Positions 1-8,493 of a stretch of 64,000 nt of DNA are shown piece by piece. This DNA is from Polyangiaceae bacterium. Its GTDB lineage: Bacteria > Myxococcota_A > Polyangia > Polyangiales > Polyangiaceae. Below the pieces are notes generated by a model. That model had not been told where the DNA came from, searched no databases, and worked only from the letters and a program-made list of their open reading frames with translations. The translations under genes were made by a program, and so were the position numbers. Each line of letters begins with the position of its first letter. The stretch's first letter is position 1. The stretch is taken from assembly GCA_016929495.1 (NCBI GenBank), contig JAFGIS010000297.1:1-64000 (forward strand), given 5' to 3'.

Positions 1-1
1 C

Positions 2-883
2 ACCTGCGAGTTCCTGGAGGAGGAGTTCCGAGACAACTACCAGGTCGACATCAAGTTCCCGATCGACGTTCAGGGAGCGGAATACGTGTTCTTCCCCGCG
101 GTATCGGACTACCTGCTCGAGCCAGACACGCTCATGGGCAACGCCGCCGTGATGGCCGTGACGGGTGGTTCCTGGACCATCGGCACGGGCAATTTCGATG
201 GCATCAACTACGGACTGTTCTACAGCGATCGCCTGATGGAGCGCATCGTGAAGAACGTCCAGGCCGAGGTGCGTCGTCTCGACGGCAAGAAGGTGCTGGT
301 GGGGGAGTGCGGACACGCTACGCGCAGCGCCTGGTTCCTGCCGACGTTCTGCGGCGAAGACGCTCCGCCCGTGGTGAACTTCCTCCAGTACACCTACCGC
401 CAGTTTTGCCTTGGCAAGATCCCGCTCAAGAAGGAGCGGATCAAGGAACGCGTCACCTACCACGACCCGTGCAACATCGCGCGCGCGGGGAAGATCACCG
501 AAGAGCCGCGAGAGCTCCTGCGTGCGATCTGCGATGACTTCGTGGAGATGACGCCGAACCGCAAGGAGAACTACTGCTGCGGAGGCGGCGGAGGCACCGT
601 TTCGATCGACGAGATCCGCAAGTTCAGGGTCGGCGTGATGGGGCGTCGCAAGGCCGATCAGATCCGCGCGACCGGAGCCCACTTCGTCGTGGCGCCGTGC
701 GCCAACTGCAAGAAGCAGCTCAAGGAGATCTGTGAAGATCATGGCCTCGAAGGCGTCGAGGTCGTTGGGCTGCACGACCTGCTGCTCAAAGTCATCGATT
801 TCAGCGGGCTGCAGGCACTCAGCGACGCACCGACCTCGCAGCCGCCGGCCGACACACCAGAGCACACCGGGACAGGCGCCTAG
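2..883 (+). CDS. DsrK/HmcF-like iron-sulfur subunit (5' end outside window)
   Basis: This is the C-terminal part of an HdrD/DsrK/HmcF-family iron-sulfur protein. The reading frame is open from base 2, so the ferredoxin half lies before the window. Two cysteine-rich CCG-type domains are visible: GECGHATRS with HDPCN in the first, and NYCCGGGGG followed by VAPCANCKKQ in the second. In DsrK and HdrD these cysteines hold the catalytic [4Fe-4S] cluster that acts on thiols or disulfides on the cytoplasmic side of a membrane complex. The next three genes encode the matching cytochrome b-like, ferredoxin and NrfD-like subunits, so it belongs to a Dsr/Hmc-type complex distinct from dsrK at 44152-45765. 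Its TAG stop lies in the CTAG that begins a dispersed repeat. Confidence 0.85.
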   Translation, partial: TCEFLEEEFRDNYQVDIKFPIDVQGAEYVFFPAVSDYLLEPDTLMGNAAVMAVTGGSWTIGTGNFDGINYGLFYSDRLMERIVKNVQAEVRRLDGKKVLVGECGHATRSAWFLPTFCGEDAPPVVNFLQYTYRQFCLGKIPLKKERIKERVTYHDPCNIARAGKITEEPRELLRAICDDFVEMTPNRKENYCCGGGGGTVSIDEIRKFRVGVMGRRKADQIRATGAHFVVAPCANCKKQLKEICEDHGLEGVEVVGLHDLLLKVIDFSGLQALSDAPTSQPPADTPEHTGTGA

Positions 884-1022
884 TGACCTGTCTCCGCGAT
901 TCGCCGCAGAACTCGACGGCCTCGAACGGGGCGAAGCCGTCGAGATCTGCGACGAATACCTGCAGTCTGAGCCAGAACACGGGTTGCTTGTTCTGTGGCG
1001 TGTCTTGGAGACACGCCACTAG
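880..1022. repeat. CTAG-bounded intergenic repeat, family 1, copy 1
   Basis: This 143-bp element starts CTAGTGaCCTGTCTCC and ends GGAGACAcGcCACTAG, giving imperfect terminal inverted repeats. An internal 9-bp stem pairs CTCGACGGC (912-920) with GCCGTCGAG (936-944). Related copies lie at 20049-20190 and 60641-60761. The left CTAG supplies the stop codon of the preceding gene, and the right CTAG abuts the AGGAGG ribosome binding site of the next. The structure resembles a MITE or REP-type element and may also act as an RNA hairpin within the operon. Confidence 0.75.
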
Positions 1023-1030
1023 GAGGCACA

Positions 1031-1732
1031 ATGGAATCATGGATACAATGGGCCAGAGGCCCGGCCTTCATCTTCGCTTTCGCGTTCATGGTGGTGGGGC
1101 TGCTGCGCCACGGCGTCGTGACGCTGTGGGAGATGCGTCGGACCATGCGGCGGGCGGGTGACAAATCGCTGCCCTACGGTCCGGCGCTCAAGGCGACGTT
1201 CGCCTGGCTCTTCCCGCTCGGCAAGCTGCGACACCGGTTGCTGTTCACGCTGACCTCGATCCTCTTCCACTGTGCCATCCTCGTCGTTCCCGTGTTCCTG
1301 GCCGGGCACATCGCACTGTGGATGCGAGGTCTCGGCGTGTCTTGGCCCGCGATTCCCAATGGCGTCGCAGACGTGCTCACCATCGTCGCAGTCGCTACCG
1401 CGGTGGCGCTGGTCGTGCAGCGACTGGCGGCGCGCGCCACGCGAGCTCTATCGCACTTCCAGGACTACGCCCTGCCGATCGTGATCGCGGTGCCCTTTGC
1501 CTCGGGCCTGCTGTTGATGCACCCGGCTTGGAATCCCTTCTCGTTCTCAGCCACCCTGTTCGTGCACGTGATGAGCGCGAACGTGGTCTTGGTCCTCATG
1601 CCCATCACCAAACTGAGCCACGCCGTGTTGATGCCGAGCGTGCAGGTCGTGTCGGAGATGGGCTGGCGGTGGCCGGCGACGGCTGGGAGTCGCGTCGGGG
1701 CCGCCCTGGGCAAGGAGGGAGAGCCTGTATGA
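1031..1732 (+). CDS. DsrM/HmcE-like membrane cytochrome b subunit
   Basis: This 233-residue integral membrane protein resembles HmcE/DsrM (NarI-like), the quinone-side partner of DsrK/HmcF. Hydrophobic segments lie at about residues 8-30, 70-95, 110-130, 145-170 and 175-200. Histidines in or near them (FHC, HIAL, HPAW, HVMS, LSHA) are candidate haem b ligands. The start at 1031 is chosen because AGGAGG sits 5 bases upstream; a longer version from 995 would begin inside the repeat. The gene is downstream of the DsrK-like gene and its stop overlaps the next start by 4 bases, which indicates co-translation. I separate it from true DsrM (43077-44150) because it is much shorter. Confidence 0.75.
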   Translation: MESWIQWARGPAFIFAFAFMVVGLLRHGVVTLWEMRRTMRRAGDKSLPYGPALKATFAWLFPLGKLRHRLLFTLTSILFHCAILVVPVFLAGHIALWMRGLGVSWPAIPNGVADVLTIVAVATAVALVVQRLAARATRALSHFQDYALPIVIAVPFASGLLLMHPAWNPFSFSATLFVHVMSANVVLVLMPITKLSHAVLMPSVQVVSEMGWRWPATAGSRVGAALGKEGEPV

Positions 1733-2592
1733 TCCCAGCGAAAGCCATTCTCACGGACACGACTCGGTGCGTCGGCTGCGAAGAATGCGTGCGCGCCTGC
1801 AAGCGCGAGTACCACCTTGGGAAAGACGCCCCGCAACGCTGGCAGTCGAGCATCGACGATCTGTCTGCCACCCGGTACACGACCTTGGTTCGCAGACCGG
1901 GCCAACGCTTCGTTCGTAGGCAGTGCCGGCATTGCCTGGAGCCAGCCTGCGTGTCCGCGTGCATCGTCGGGGCCCTGCAGAAGCGTGCCGACGGTCCCGT
2001 CGTGTATGACTCGGACCGCTGTATCGGCTGCCGCTACTGCATGATGAGCTGCCCGTATGGGATACCCCGCTACGATTGGGCCAGCGCCGTCCCCTACGTT
2101 CGAAAGTGCGTGCTGTGCGAGCCGCGCCTGCGGGCTGGCAAGCAGCCGGCCTGCACGGAAGCCTGCACCAAGCAGGCGACGGTGTTTGGCTCCCGCGAGG
2201 ATTTGCTTCAAGAGGCACACCGTCGCATCCGGGCGAACCCCGACCGCTATGTGAACCGGGTGTTCGGCGAGACCGAGGTGGGAGGCACCAGCGTGCTCTA
2301 CATCTCGGACATTCCGCTCGGCTTCCTCGCCTTCACGCCAGACCTTGGCGAACGGCCTTTGGGCACGCTCACGTGGGCCGCCCTGTCCAAGGTGCCCCCG
2401 ATGATATTGGGCGTCGGTGGGCTGATGGCCGGGGTTTGGTGGGTGACCGGCCGCCGCATGAAGCTTGCGGCAGAGGCTGCCGAGGGTCGCGCGGACGCGG
2501 ACGCCGCTCGGCAAGGCGACGACAGCGAATCGGACAACGTGCCGAGCGAGGGCCCTGCCTCTCGCGCGACGTCCAAGGAGAAGCCAGAATGA
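1729..2592 (+). CDS. HmcB/HybA-like four-cluster ferredoxin with C-terminal membrane anchor
   Basis: This 287-residue electron-transfer protein has four cysteine clusters typical of DsrO/HmcB/HybA: CVGCEECVRAC near residue 14, CRHCLEPACVSAC near 65, CIGCRYCMMSC near 95, and CVLC with a later CTEAC near 125. They should bind four [4Fe-4S] clusters. A hydrophobic segment near residues 225-250 looks like the C-terminal anchor of HmcB and HybA. I see no Tat or Sec signal at the N-terminus, unlike dsrO at 50875, so the side of the membrane is uncertain. It overlaps both neighbours (ATGA at each junction). It probably wires the quinone-reactive NrfD subunit to the cytochrome domain or the DsrK-like subunit. 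Confidence 0.85.
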   Translation: MIPAKAILTDTTRCVGCEECVRACKREYHLGKDAPQRWQSSIDDLSATRYTTLVRRPGQRFVRRQCRHCLEPACVSACIVGALQKRADGPVVYDSDRCIGCRYCMMSCPYGIPRYDWASAVPYVRKCVLCEPRLRAGKQPACTEACTKQATVFGSREDLLQEAHRRIRANPDRYVNRVFGETEVGGTSVLYISDIPLGFLAFTPDLGERPLGTLTWAALSKVPPMILGVGGLMAGVWWVTGRRMKLAAEAAEGRADADAARQGDDSESDNVPSEGPASRATSKEKPE

Positions 2593-4568
2593 CCCCCCGA
2601 CAGCGAGTCCTCAAGACGCTGCTCTGGTTCGTCGTTGGGGTGTGGCTCGTCGTCACGGCGGTGCGATTCCTGCGTGGGCTGGGTGCGACCACGGGCCTGA
2701 CGGACGCGACGCCGTGGGGATTGTGGATTGCCTTCGACGTCATGGCAGGCGTAGCGCTGGCAGCCGGTGGATTCGTGCTCGCGGCCACGGTGTACGTCTT
2801 TCGTCTGGAACGATTCCGGCCGTTCGCGCGCCCCGCCGTGCTCACGGCGTTCCTGGGCTACGCCGCAGTGGCCTTCGGCCTGCTGTACGACCTCGGTCTA
2901 CCGTGGAACATCTGGCACCCGGCCTTCTACCCCCAGCCGCACTCGGTCCTGTTCGAAGTGGCCATGTGCGTCATGCTCTACCTCACGGTGTTGTTCCTCG
3001 AATTCGCGCCGGTGATTCTGGAGCATCCGCGCTTCGGTGGACCCGTGCTCAAGGCCATCCACGGCGCCCTGAAGAAAGCCACGATCGTACTGGTTGTCGC
3101 AGGGATCGTGCTCTCGACGCTGCACCAGTCCTCGCTCGGGTCGCTGTTCCTGATCGCGCCGTTCCGATTGCATCCCCTGTGGTACAGCCCGAATATCTGG
3201 CTCCTTTTCTTCGTCTCCGCCGTGGGGCTCGGCCTGATGATGGTCACCCTGGAATCGTTCTTTTCGGCCTGGTTCTTCGGCCATCGTCTGCGCATGGACC
3301 TGCTGGCGGGCCTCGGAAAAGCTGCCTCCGTGGTCCTGCTCTTGTACGCCACGCTGCGTTTCGGTGATCTCGCGTACCGCGGGCAGCTGGTGCGCGTGCT
3401 CGACGGTTCGCCCCTGTCGTTCCTCTTCCTGTTCGAGGTCGCGCTGAGTGCCGTGGTGCCCGGGCTGTTGTTGGCGGTGCCCCGGGTTCGGCAGAACCCG
3501 CGCGGTCTCGGGCTGGCCGCAGGCATGACCGTGCTGGGTGTGATCGGTTATCGCTTCGATGTGTGTATCGTGGCGTTCAAGCGACCCGACGGGATGTCGT
3601 ACTTCCCCACCTGGACGGAGTTGGCTGTGAGCGTGGGGATCGTGGCTGCCGCCCTGCTCGTCTTCCTTTTCTTCGTCGAGAACCTGAACGTCTACTCCGA
3701 GGAGGTCCACCCGCCGGCTGACGAGCGTGCCTTGGATATCCGGCGCTTCAACCCTGGCAGCGTATGGCCGCTCACTCCGGATTCGTTGGCCGCGCCCCGT
3801 CGCCACTCGCTTGCCCTCGCACTCGGTGTCGCCGGTGCGTTGGCTTTCTTGCCCAGCGACGCTCTGTTTGGCGCGCAACCCGTGTCGACACCGGTCGCAC
3901 GGCCGCGGGTGGTAGAAGGCTACCTTGCCGAGCGACCGGACGGCTCCGGCCATGAATTGAGGATCGCGCCGCCGGGCGCCGTGTCCGCGTCGGGCACCGA
4001 ACGCGTCCAGGTCATGCTGATCGACGGCAATCGCGACGGTCGCGTCGTGGCGTTCGACCACGATGTCCACGTGGCCAAGCTCGGGGGCAACTCCACCTGT
4101 GTCGAGTGCCATCACGAGAACAAGCCCTTTGCGGTCAACTCAGGTTGCCACGAGTGCCACCGCGACATGTACTCGACCACAGACACCTTCGGCCACGAGC
4201 TTCACGTTGCCAAGCTGGATGGAAACCGCGGCTGTCCGCGCTGCCACGCGCAAGCGAGCGGTGCGAAGACACGACAGACTGCGACGCCCTGCGACGCTTG
4301 TCACTCCGATATGCTCGTAGCGGGCGCGCGCGTTCCCGCTCCTGCGCACGGAACCACCGGGCACGCCTCGAGCTATATGGACGCCATGCATGGACTCTGC
4401 GTTCCGTGTCACGAGGAGAAGGTACGGGACGAACCGAAGACGTATCCAGCGAGCTTCGCGGAATGCGGCGGTTGCCACAGCGACCTCGATGGCAGGCAAC
4501 TGAGGCAGATGCCACCGTACGTTGCCGTGCTCACGGGTGACGAGCGGCGCACCGAGCGCCGTCCATGA
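2589..4568 (+). CDS. NrfD/HmcC-type quinone-interacting membrane subunit fused to a six-haem cytochrome c domain
   Basis: This 659-residue chimera has an N-terminal NrfD/PsrC-family domain (about residues 1-385) with some ten hydrophobic helices; this family takes or gives electrons at the menaquinone pool. A further hydrophobic segment near 405-425 precedes a hydrophilic C-terminal domain. That domain carries six CXXCH motifs: CVECH, CHECH, CPRCH, CDACH, CVPCH and CGGCH, with extra histidines such as FDHDVHVAKL and HELHVAKL resembling cytochrome c3-type axial ligands. In Hmc and Dsr complexes these two functions are normally separate proteins (HmcC and HmcA, or DsrP and DsrJ). The start overlaps the previous stop by 4 bases. 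The haem domain should face the periplasm. No frameshift is seen at the joint, so the fusion looks genuine. Confidence 0.85.
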   Translation: MTPRQRVLKTLLWFVVGVWLVVTAVRFLRGLGATTGLTDATPWGLWIAFDVMAGVALAAGGFVLAATVYVFRLERFRPFARPAVLTAFLGYAAVAFGLLYDLGLPWNIWHPAFYPQPHSVLFEVAMCVMLYLTVLFLEFAPVILEHPRFGGPVLKAIHGALKKATIVLVVAGIVLSTLHQSSLGSLFLIAPFRLHPLWYSPNIWLLFFVSAVGLGLMMVTLESFFSAWFFGHRLRMDLLAGLGKAASVVLLLYATLRFGDLAYRGQLVRVLDGSPLSFLFLFEVALSAVVPGLLLAVPRVRQNPRGLGLAAGMTVLGVIGYRFDVCIVAFKRPDGMSYFPTWTELAVSVGIVAAALLVFLFFVENLNVYSEEVHPPADERALDIRRFNPGSVWPLTPDSLAAPRRHSLALALGVAGALAFLPSDALFGAQPVSTPVARPRVVEGYLAERPDGSGHELRIAPPGAVSASGTERVQVMLIDGNRDGRVVAFDHDVHVAKLGGNSTCVECHHENKPFAVNSGCHECHRDMYSTTDTFGHELHVAKLDGNRGCPRCHAQASGAKTRQTATPCDACHSDMLVAGARVPAPAHGTTGHASSYMDAMHGLCVPCHEEKVRDEPKTYPASFAECGGCHSDLDGRQLRQMPPYVAVLTGDERRTERRP

Positions 4569-4706
4569 GCCCACGCTGCCTGGCGCGGCTGCCGCCAGGA
4601 CTCCGCCGCCCGTGCCGGCGGTAATGATCGCGGGCAACCCGCCGTTCCCGAGGTCGGACAGCAGGTGTGCGCGGCACCGAGAGCGTCGGCCGCCGACGCC
4701 ACGGTA

Positions 4707-5336
4707 TCACTCCTTGACCGCGCCGAGCCACGCATCCTCCTCAGACGCCGACGGGACGCGGCTCGTCAGCGAGAAGGTATCCACCGTCGCATCGAAGAAG
4801 GTGTCAAACAGAACCTCTTGCTGTTGCGCAGTGAGGTGCAGTGCCTTCACACGCTTTCGGAACCCGGCAGCCGCCTGGACCCAGCGCGCCCATTCCTGCG
4901 CAAAGCGGTGTTCCAGGCACTGTCTGAGTCTGCGTGTGGCAAACGGGGCGTGGCCGTCGCTGAACAAGGCGATCTGCAGCGACCCACGTTGGACCTTCGA
5001 GGGCAGATGGAACGTGCACAGCCCTGGATCGTCAGCCACGTTGACCCAGATCTGGGCTTGTCGCGCGTCGCTGGACACCTCACGGTTCACGTCGCGGTCG
5101 TCCGTTGCCGCAAAGACGAGGCTGAACCGCTTTGCGTCTCCGGTGACGTACGCACGTCGCTGCAGGTCGATAGCTCCCGACCGGGCGAGCGCCTCCATGG
5201 GAGGACTCGCTTGCGGAGCAATGACGGTGACGACCGCCCCTTGCTCAAGCAGACCACGAACCTTTCGCAGGGCCACGCTGCCGCCGCCCACCACCAGGCA
5301 CGGACGACCGTCCAGACTGACACCGACCGGATACAC
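4707..5336 (-). CDS. sirC: Precorrin-2 dehydrogenase / sirohydrochlorin ferrochelatase (Met8/CysG N-terminal type)
   Basis: This enzyme oxidises precorrin-2 to sirohydrochlorin with NAD+ on the way to sirohaem, the DsrAB cofactor. The sequence opens YPVGVSLDGRPCLVVGGG, a Rossmann fold with the GGG nucleotide motif. FAATDDRDVN and NVADDPGLCTFHLPS follow, both characteristic of the family. At 209 residues from the GTG at 5336 it has the usual length. The frame stays open to 5492, but the upstream 52 residues are not family-like. The methyltransferase half of CysG is absent, so uroporphyrinogen methylation must be encoded elsewhere. It is divergent from aprBA, across a region holding the GTGCAT palindrome. 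Confidence 0.85.
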   Translation of the reverse strand: MYPVGVSLDGRPCLVVGGGSVALRKVRGLLEQGAVVTVIAPQASPPMEALARSGAIDLQRRAYVTGDAKRFSLVFAATDDRDVNREVSSDARQAQIWVNVADDPGLCTFHLPSKVQRGSLQIALFSDGHAPFATRRLRQCLEHRFAQEWARWVQAAAGFRKRVKALHLTAQQQEVLFDTFFDATVDTFSLTSRVPSASEEDAWLGAVKE

Positions 5337-5767
5337 CGTCCCACTTGTACCAGAGACCGAAGTGATGCGGTCTGGTGGGCAGCCCGCACGGGCATGCCTT
5401 TGCGCAACGCAGACAGGCCCAACTGGCGTCGGGTAGAAACGACCTGCCTTCCGGCCTGGTCGAGGACGAGACCCCGCCCGCGTTGGGGCCACGACACAGC
5501 TGGAAAGACCAGCTCCATCAGAATGACCACATCAGGCCGGTTGTTAGGTCAATTCAGGCCACCTGAATCCATCGGGCAGCCGAAGGGCGGGTTTGCCGCC
5601 GCTCTGGCCAGCTTGAGCCTTGACAGAGCAGATGCCCGCATGGCAAGAGCGCACAGTGCATGTGTATCTTATGCACCACGCGGTCCTCTCGACTCGGGTC
5701 TTTCGGGTAGGCCAACAGGCCGGGTTGTGAGGCTAACAACAGGGAGCGCACCAGGAGGAAGCTAGCG
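5337..5767. other. Divergent promoter region between sirC and aprB
   Basis: This gene-free stretch separates the minus-strand sirohaem gene from aprBA. It holds a TTGACA hexamer at 5620-5625 and the palindrome at 5656-5676. A strong AGGAGGAA ribosome site lies just before aprB. I see no convincing terminator or small gene. Confidence 0.6.
5656..5676. promoter_or_regulatory. Candidate operator GTGCAT-N9-ATGCAC upstream of aprBA
   Basis: This is a perfect 6+6 inverted repeat with a 9-base spacer, about 90 bases before the aprB start. A TTGACA box lies 30 bases upstream. Sites with the same half-sites and exactly the same spacing occur upstream of dsrA (14242), dsrC-sat (42024), the dsrM operon (42483) and the TSUP/PEPS cluster (40030). 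The regulator is not identified. Confidence 0.7.
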
Positions 5768-6208
5768 ATGCCCAGCTACGTGAACCCCGAGAAATGCGAC
5801 GGCTGCAAGGCGCTGGACAAGACAGCATGCCAGCACATCTGTCCCAACGATCTCATGGTCCTGAACAAGGCCACCAGCAAGGCGTACAACCGTGACGTGG
5901 CGATGTGCTGGGAATGCTACAACTGCGTGAAGATCTGCCCTCAGCAGGCAGTCGACGTGCGGGGATACGCTGACTTCGTGCCCATGGGCGCGAGCGTTAC
6001 GCCGATGCGTTCCACGGACTCGATCATGTGGACAGTCAAGTTCCGCAATGGCGGGATCAAGCGTTTCAAGTTCCCGATCCGCACCACGACGGAAGGTTCC
6101 GCAGTGCCCGACGGCGGCTTCCCCAGTGCCGGGGACCTCAATAGCCAACTTCTGTTCACGGAGCCGCAGTCGCTCGGTCTCCCACAGCTCGCCACGCTCA
6201 AGAAGTAA
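5768..6208 (+). CDS. aprB: Adenylylsulfate (APS) reductase beta subunit
   Basis: AprB is the cytoplasmic ferredoxin-type subunit that passes electrons to the FAD of AprA for reduction of APS to sulfite and AMP. Two [4Fe-4S] clusters are visible. The N-terminal set is CDGCKALDKTACQHICP, with the insertion typical of AprB. The second is CWECYNCVKICP. The C-terminal tail (about residues 85-146, from MWTVKFRNG) matches the arm that wraps around AprA. The length of 146 residues is normal. AGGAGGAA lies upstream and aprA follows after 12 bases. It heads the apr-qmo gene group. Confidence 0.97.
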   Translation: MPSYVNPEKCDGCKALDKTACQHICPNDLMVLNKATSKAYNRDVAMCWECYNCVKICPQQAVDVRGYADFVPMGASVTPMRSTDSIMWTVKFRNGGIKRFKFPIRTTTEGSAVPDGGFPSAGDLNSQLLFTEPQSLGLPQLATLKK

Positions 6209-6220
6209 GGAGGCGCTTAG

Positions 6221-8101
6221 ATGGCAAACTGGCAGACTGTTGAAGTAACCACCGACGTCCTCATTCTGGGTGGCGGCATGGCCGCTTGTGGCGCTGCTGT
6301 CGAGGCGGCGTACTGGGCCAAGCAGCAAGGACTCACGTTGGCAGTCGTCGACAAGGCGGCCATGGACCGCTCCGGAGCGGTCGCCATGGGTCTTTCGGCC
6401 ATCAACCAGTACGTTGGCATCAAGGACGGCCAGAACACCGTTGAAGACTATGTCAAGTACGTGAAGAACGATCTGATGGGCATTGCCCGCGACGACTTGG
6501 TCGCGAACATCGCGCGCCACGTCGACTCCACGGTGCATCTGTTCGAGAAGTGGGGCCTGCCTATCTGGAAGGACGAGCAAGGCGCCTACGTGCACGAAGG
6601 CCGCTGGCAGCTCATGATCAACGGCGAGTCGTACAAGGTCGTCGTGGCCGAAGCAGCCAAGAACCACCTCAACGCTGCCGGTGCGCAGCTGTTCGAGCGT
6701 GTCTTCATCGTCGGCCCGATCATGGACGGCGACCGCATCGCTGGCGCGTACGGCTTCTCCGTGCGCGAGGAGAAGTTCTACGTGTTCAAGGCCAAGGCGG
6801 TCCTGGCTGCCATGGGTGGAGCCGTGCACGTCTTCAAGCCACGGTCCACCGGTGAGGGGCTCGGCCGATCCTGGTACCCGCCGTTCAATTCTGGCTCCAG
6901 CGCCTACTTCACCCTCAAGGCCGGGGCCGAGATGACCTGTCAGGAAGTGCGCTTCATCCCGGTGCGCTTCAAGGACGCCTACGGTCCGGTCGGGGCCTGG
7001 TTCCTCCTGTTCAAGTCAGCGGCGAAGAACGCGTTGGGTGGCAACTACATGGTGGAGCGCACGGCCGAGCTCGAGAACTGGGTGCCGTACGGCAAGGTCA
7101 AGCCGATTCCGGCGAACCTTCGCAACTATCTCGGCATGCTCGACGTGATGGAAGGCAAGGGCCCCATCTACATGCGCACCGAAGAGGCCATTGCCAACAT
7201 CGTCAAGCAGGCTGGCGACGAGAAGGCCGCGAAGAAGAAGCTGAAGGAGCTCGAGAGCGAAGCCTGGGAAGACTTCCTCGACATGACCATTTCTCAGGCC
7301 ATTCTGTGGGCCGCTTCCAACATCGCGCCCGAGGAGAAGCCGTCCGAAATCGCTGCCTGCGAGCCGTACTTCATCGGTTCCCATTCTGGCGCATCCGGCG
7401 CCTGGGTGAGCGGTCCCGAGGACTTGGCGCCCAAGGAGTACTTCTGGGGCTATGCCAACATGAGCACCGTCAAGGGGCTGTTCTGTGCAGGTGATGCCTC
7501 TGGCGCATCGAGCCACAAGTTCTCTTCGGGGTCACACGCCGAAGGGCGCATCGCCGCCAAGGCGGCCTGCAAGTTCGCCGTCGAGAACAAGACGCTCCCG
7601 AACATCCCGGCAGACTTGGTCGAGAAGCTCAAGCAGGAGACGCTGGCTCCGCTGGATCGCTTCGAGCAGTTCAAGGGTGCCTCCACGGATCCGGACGTCA
7701 ATCCGAACTTCCTGAAGCCCAAGATGGCCATGTTCCGCTTGCAGAAGCTCATGGACGAGTACGCGGGCGGCGTGTCGACCAACTTCACCACGAACGAGAA
7801 CCTACTCAAGCGCGGCCTCGAGCTCCTTGCCTTCCTCAAGGAGGACTCGGACAAGCTGGCGGCGCAGGACTCCCACGAGCTGATGCGCTGCTGGGAGCAT
7901 GTGCACCGCATGTGGCAGGGCGAGGCCCACGTGCGCACGGTTCTGTTCCGTCAGGAGACTCGTTGGCCGGGCTACTACTTCCGCGCCGACAAGCCGAAGA
8001 TGGACCAGTCCGAGTGGCGGTGCTTCGCCAACTGCAAGTGGGATCCCAAGACTGGTGAGTGGACGCTGCTCAAGCGTCCGATCATCGACCTCGTGCAGTA
8101 G
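6221..8101 (+). CDS. aprA: Adenylylsulfate (APS) reductase alpha subunit
   Basis: AprA is the FAD-containing catalytic subunit that reduces APS to sulfite and AMP. The FAD-binding start (VLILGGGMAACGAAVEA), the MDRSGAVAMGLSAINQYVG segment and the later HKFSSGSHAEGRIAAKA FAD segment are all present. The length of 626 residues is normal for AprA. AAGGAGG is located 10 bases before the ATG. The qmoABC genes downstream encode the menaquinol-linked donor complex, and this organisation is typical of sulfate reducers. No truncation or missing motif is seen. Confidence 0.97.
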   Translation: MANWQTVEVTTDVLILGGGMAACGAAVEAAYWAKQQGLTLAVVDKAAMDRSGAVAMGLSAINQYVGIKDGQNTVEDYVKYVKNDLMGIARDDLVANIARHVDSTVHLFEKWGLPIWKDEQGAYVHEGRWQLMINGESYKVVVAEAAKNHLNAAGAQLFERVFIVGPIMDGDRIAGAYGFSVREEKFYVFKAKAVLAAMGGAVHVFKPRSTGEGLGRSWYPPFNSGSSAYFTLKAGAEMTCQEVRFIPVRFKDAYGPVGAWFLLFKSAAKNALGGNYMVERTAELENWVPYGKVKPIPANLRNYLGMLDVMEGKGPIYMRTEEAIANIVKQAGDEKAAKKKLKELESEAWEDFLDMTISQAILWAASNIAPEEKPSEIAACEPYFIGSHSGASGAWVSGPEDLAPKEYFWGYANMSTVKGLFCAGDASGASSHKFSSGSHAEGRIAAKAACKFAVENKTLPNIPADLVEKLKQETLAPLDRFEQFKGASTDPDVNPNFLKPKMAMFRLQKLMDEYAGGVSTNFTTNENLLKRGLELLAFLKEDSDKLAAQDSHELMRCWEHVHRMWQGEAHVRTVLFRQETRWPGYYFRADKPKMDQSEWRCFANCKWDPKTGEWTLLKRPIIDLVQ

Positions 8102-8118
8102 CAGTCGTAGGTACCGGG

Positions 8119-8154
8119 CCCCGGGACGCCCCCCCGTCGTGGGCGTCTCCGGGG
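8119..8154 (+). terminator. Strong hairpin just after aprA
   Basis: CCCCGG and ACGCCC on the left arm (8119-8131) pair with GGGCGT and CCGGGG on the right (8141-8154), with a small internal bulge. No T-run follows. It may therefore be a processing or stabilising hairpin, or a partial terminator, lowering expression of the downstream zinc-ribbon and qmo genes relative to aprBA. Confidence 0.5.
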
Positions 8155-8202
8155 CGGGGCGAAGCAGCCAGCGGCGCGGTCCTGGACCCGCAGGTGAGTG
8201 TG

Positions 8203-8493
8203 ATGTCAGTGAGCCCCAACTGTCCTCACTGTGGTGAGTCCATGACCCGGTGGGCAACGCCTCCCGCGTCGAACTGGGAAGCCGGCTACCTGTGGGTGTG
8301 CTTCAACGACGAGTGTGCGTACTTCGTGCGTGGGTGGGCGTTCATGGAAGCGCAATTCGGTAGACGCGCGTCCTATCGTCATTCCGTCGACCCGGCGAGT
8401 GGCGCGACCGCTCCCCTGCCGGTATGGTCCGCTGACGCCTTGCGAGACCAGATCCTTCCCACCCCATGCGAGGAACGTAATGGACCGGAGTGA
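8203..8493 (+). CDS. Small zinc-ribbon (Ogr/Delta-like) protein between aprA and qmo
   Basis: This 96-residue protein has an N-terminal zinc ribbon: CPHCGES near residue 7, then a second pair in VCFNDECAYF near residue 32. The arrangement CXXC-N-CXXXXC resembles Ogr/Delta-like zinc fingers. The remainder is polar and has no motif I recognise. The ATG at 8203 is chosen so that the protein begins just before the ribbon; the same frame is open further upstream but reads through the aprA hairpin. The 3' end overlaps the YkgJ gene by 14 bases, suggesting coupling. A role in assembly or regulation of Apr/Qmo is an inference from position only. Confidence 0.6.
   Translation: MSVSPNCPHCGESMTRWATPPASNWEAGYLWVCFNDECAYFVRGWAFMEAQFGRRASYRHSVDPASGATAPLPVWSADALRDQILPTPCEERNGPE

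Noticed and set aside
1318-2588. Upstream extensions of the ferredoxin (from 1318) and NrfD fusion (from 2076) frames
   Set aside because: They overlap real upstream genes in other frames and add arginine-rich sequence. The starts at 1729 and 2589 have normal family beginnings and 4-base overlaps.
2898-4115. 405-residue open frame on the minus strand opposite the NrfD fusion
   Set aside because: It is rich in histidine, arginine and glutamine with no domain, as expected of the complement of a high-GC membrane protein gene.
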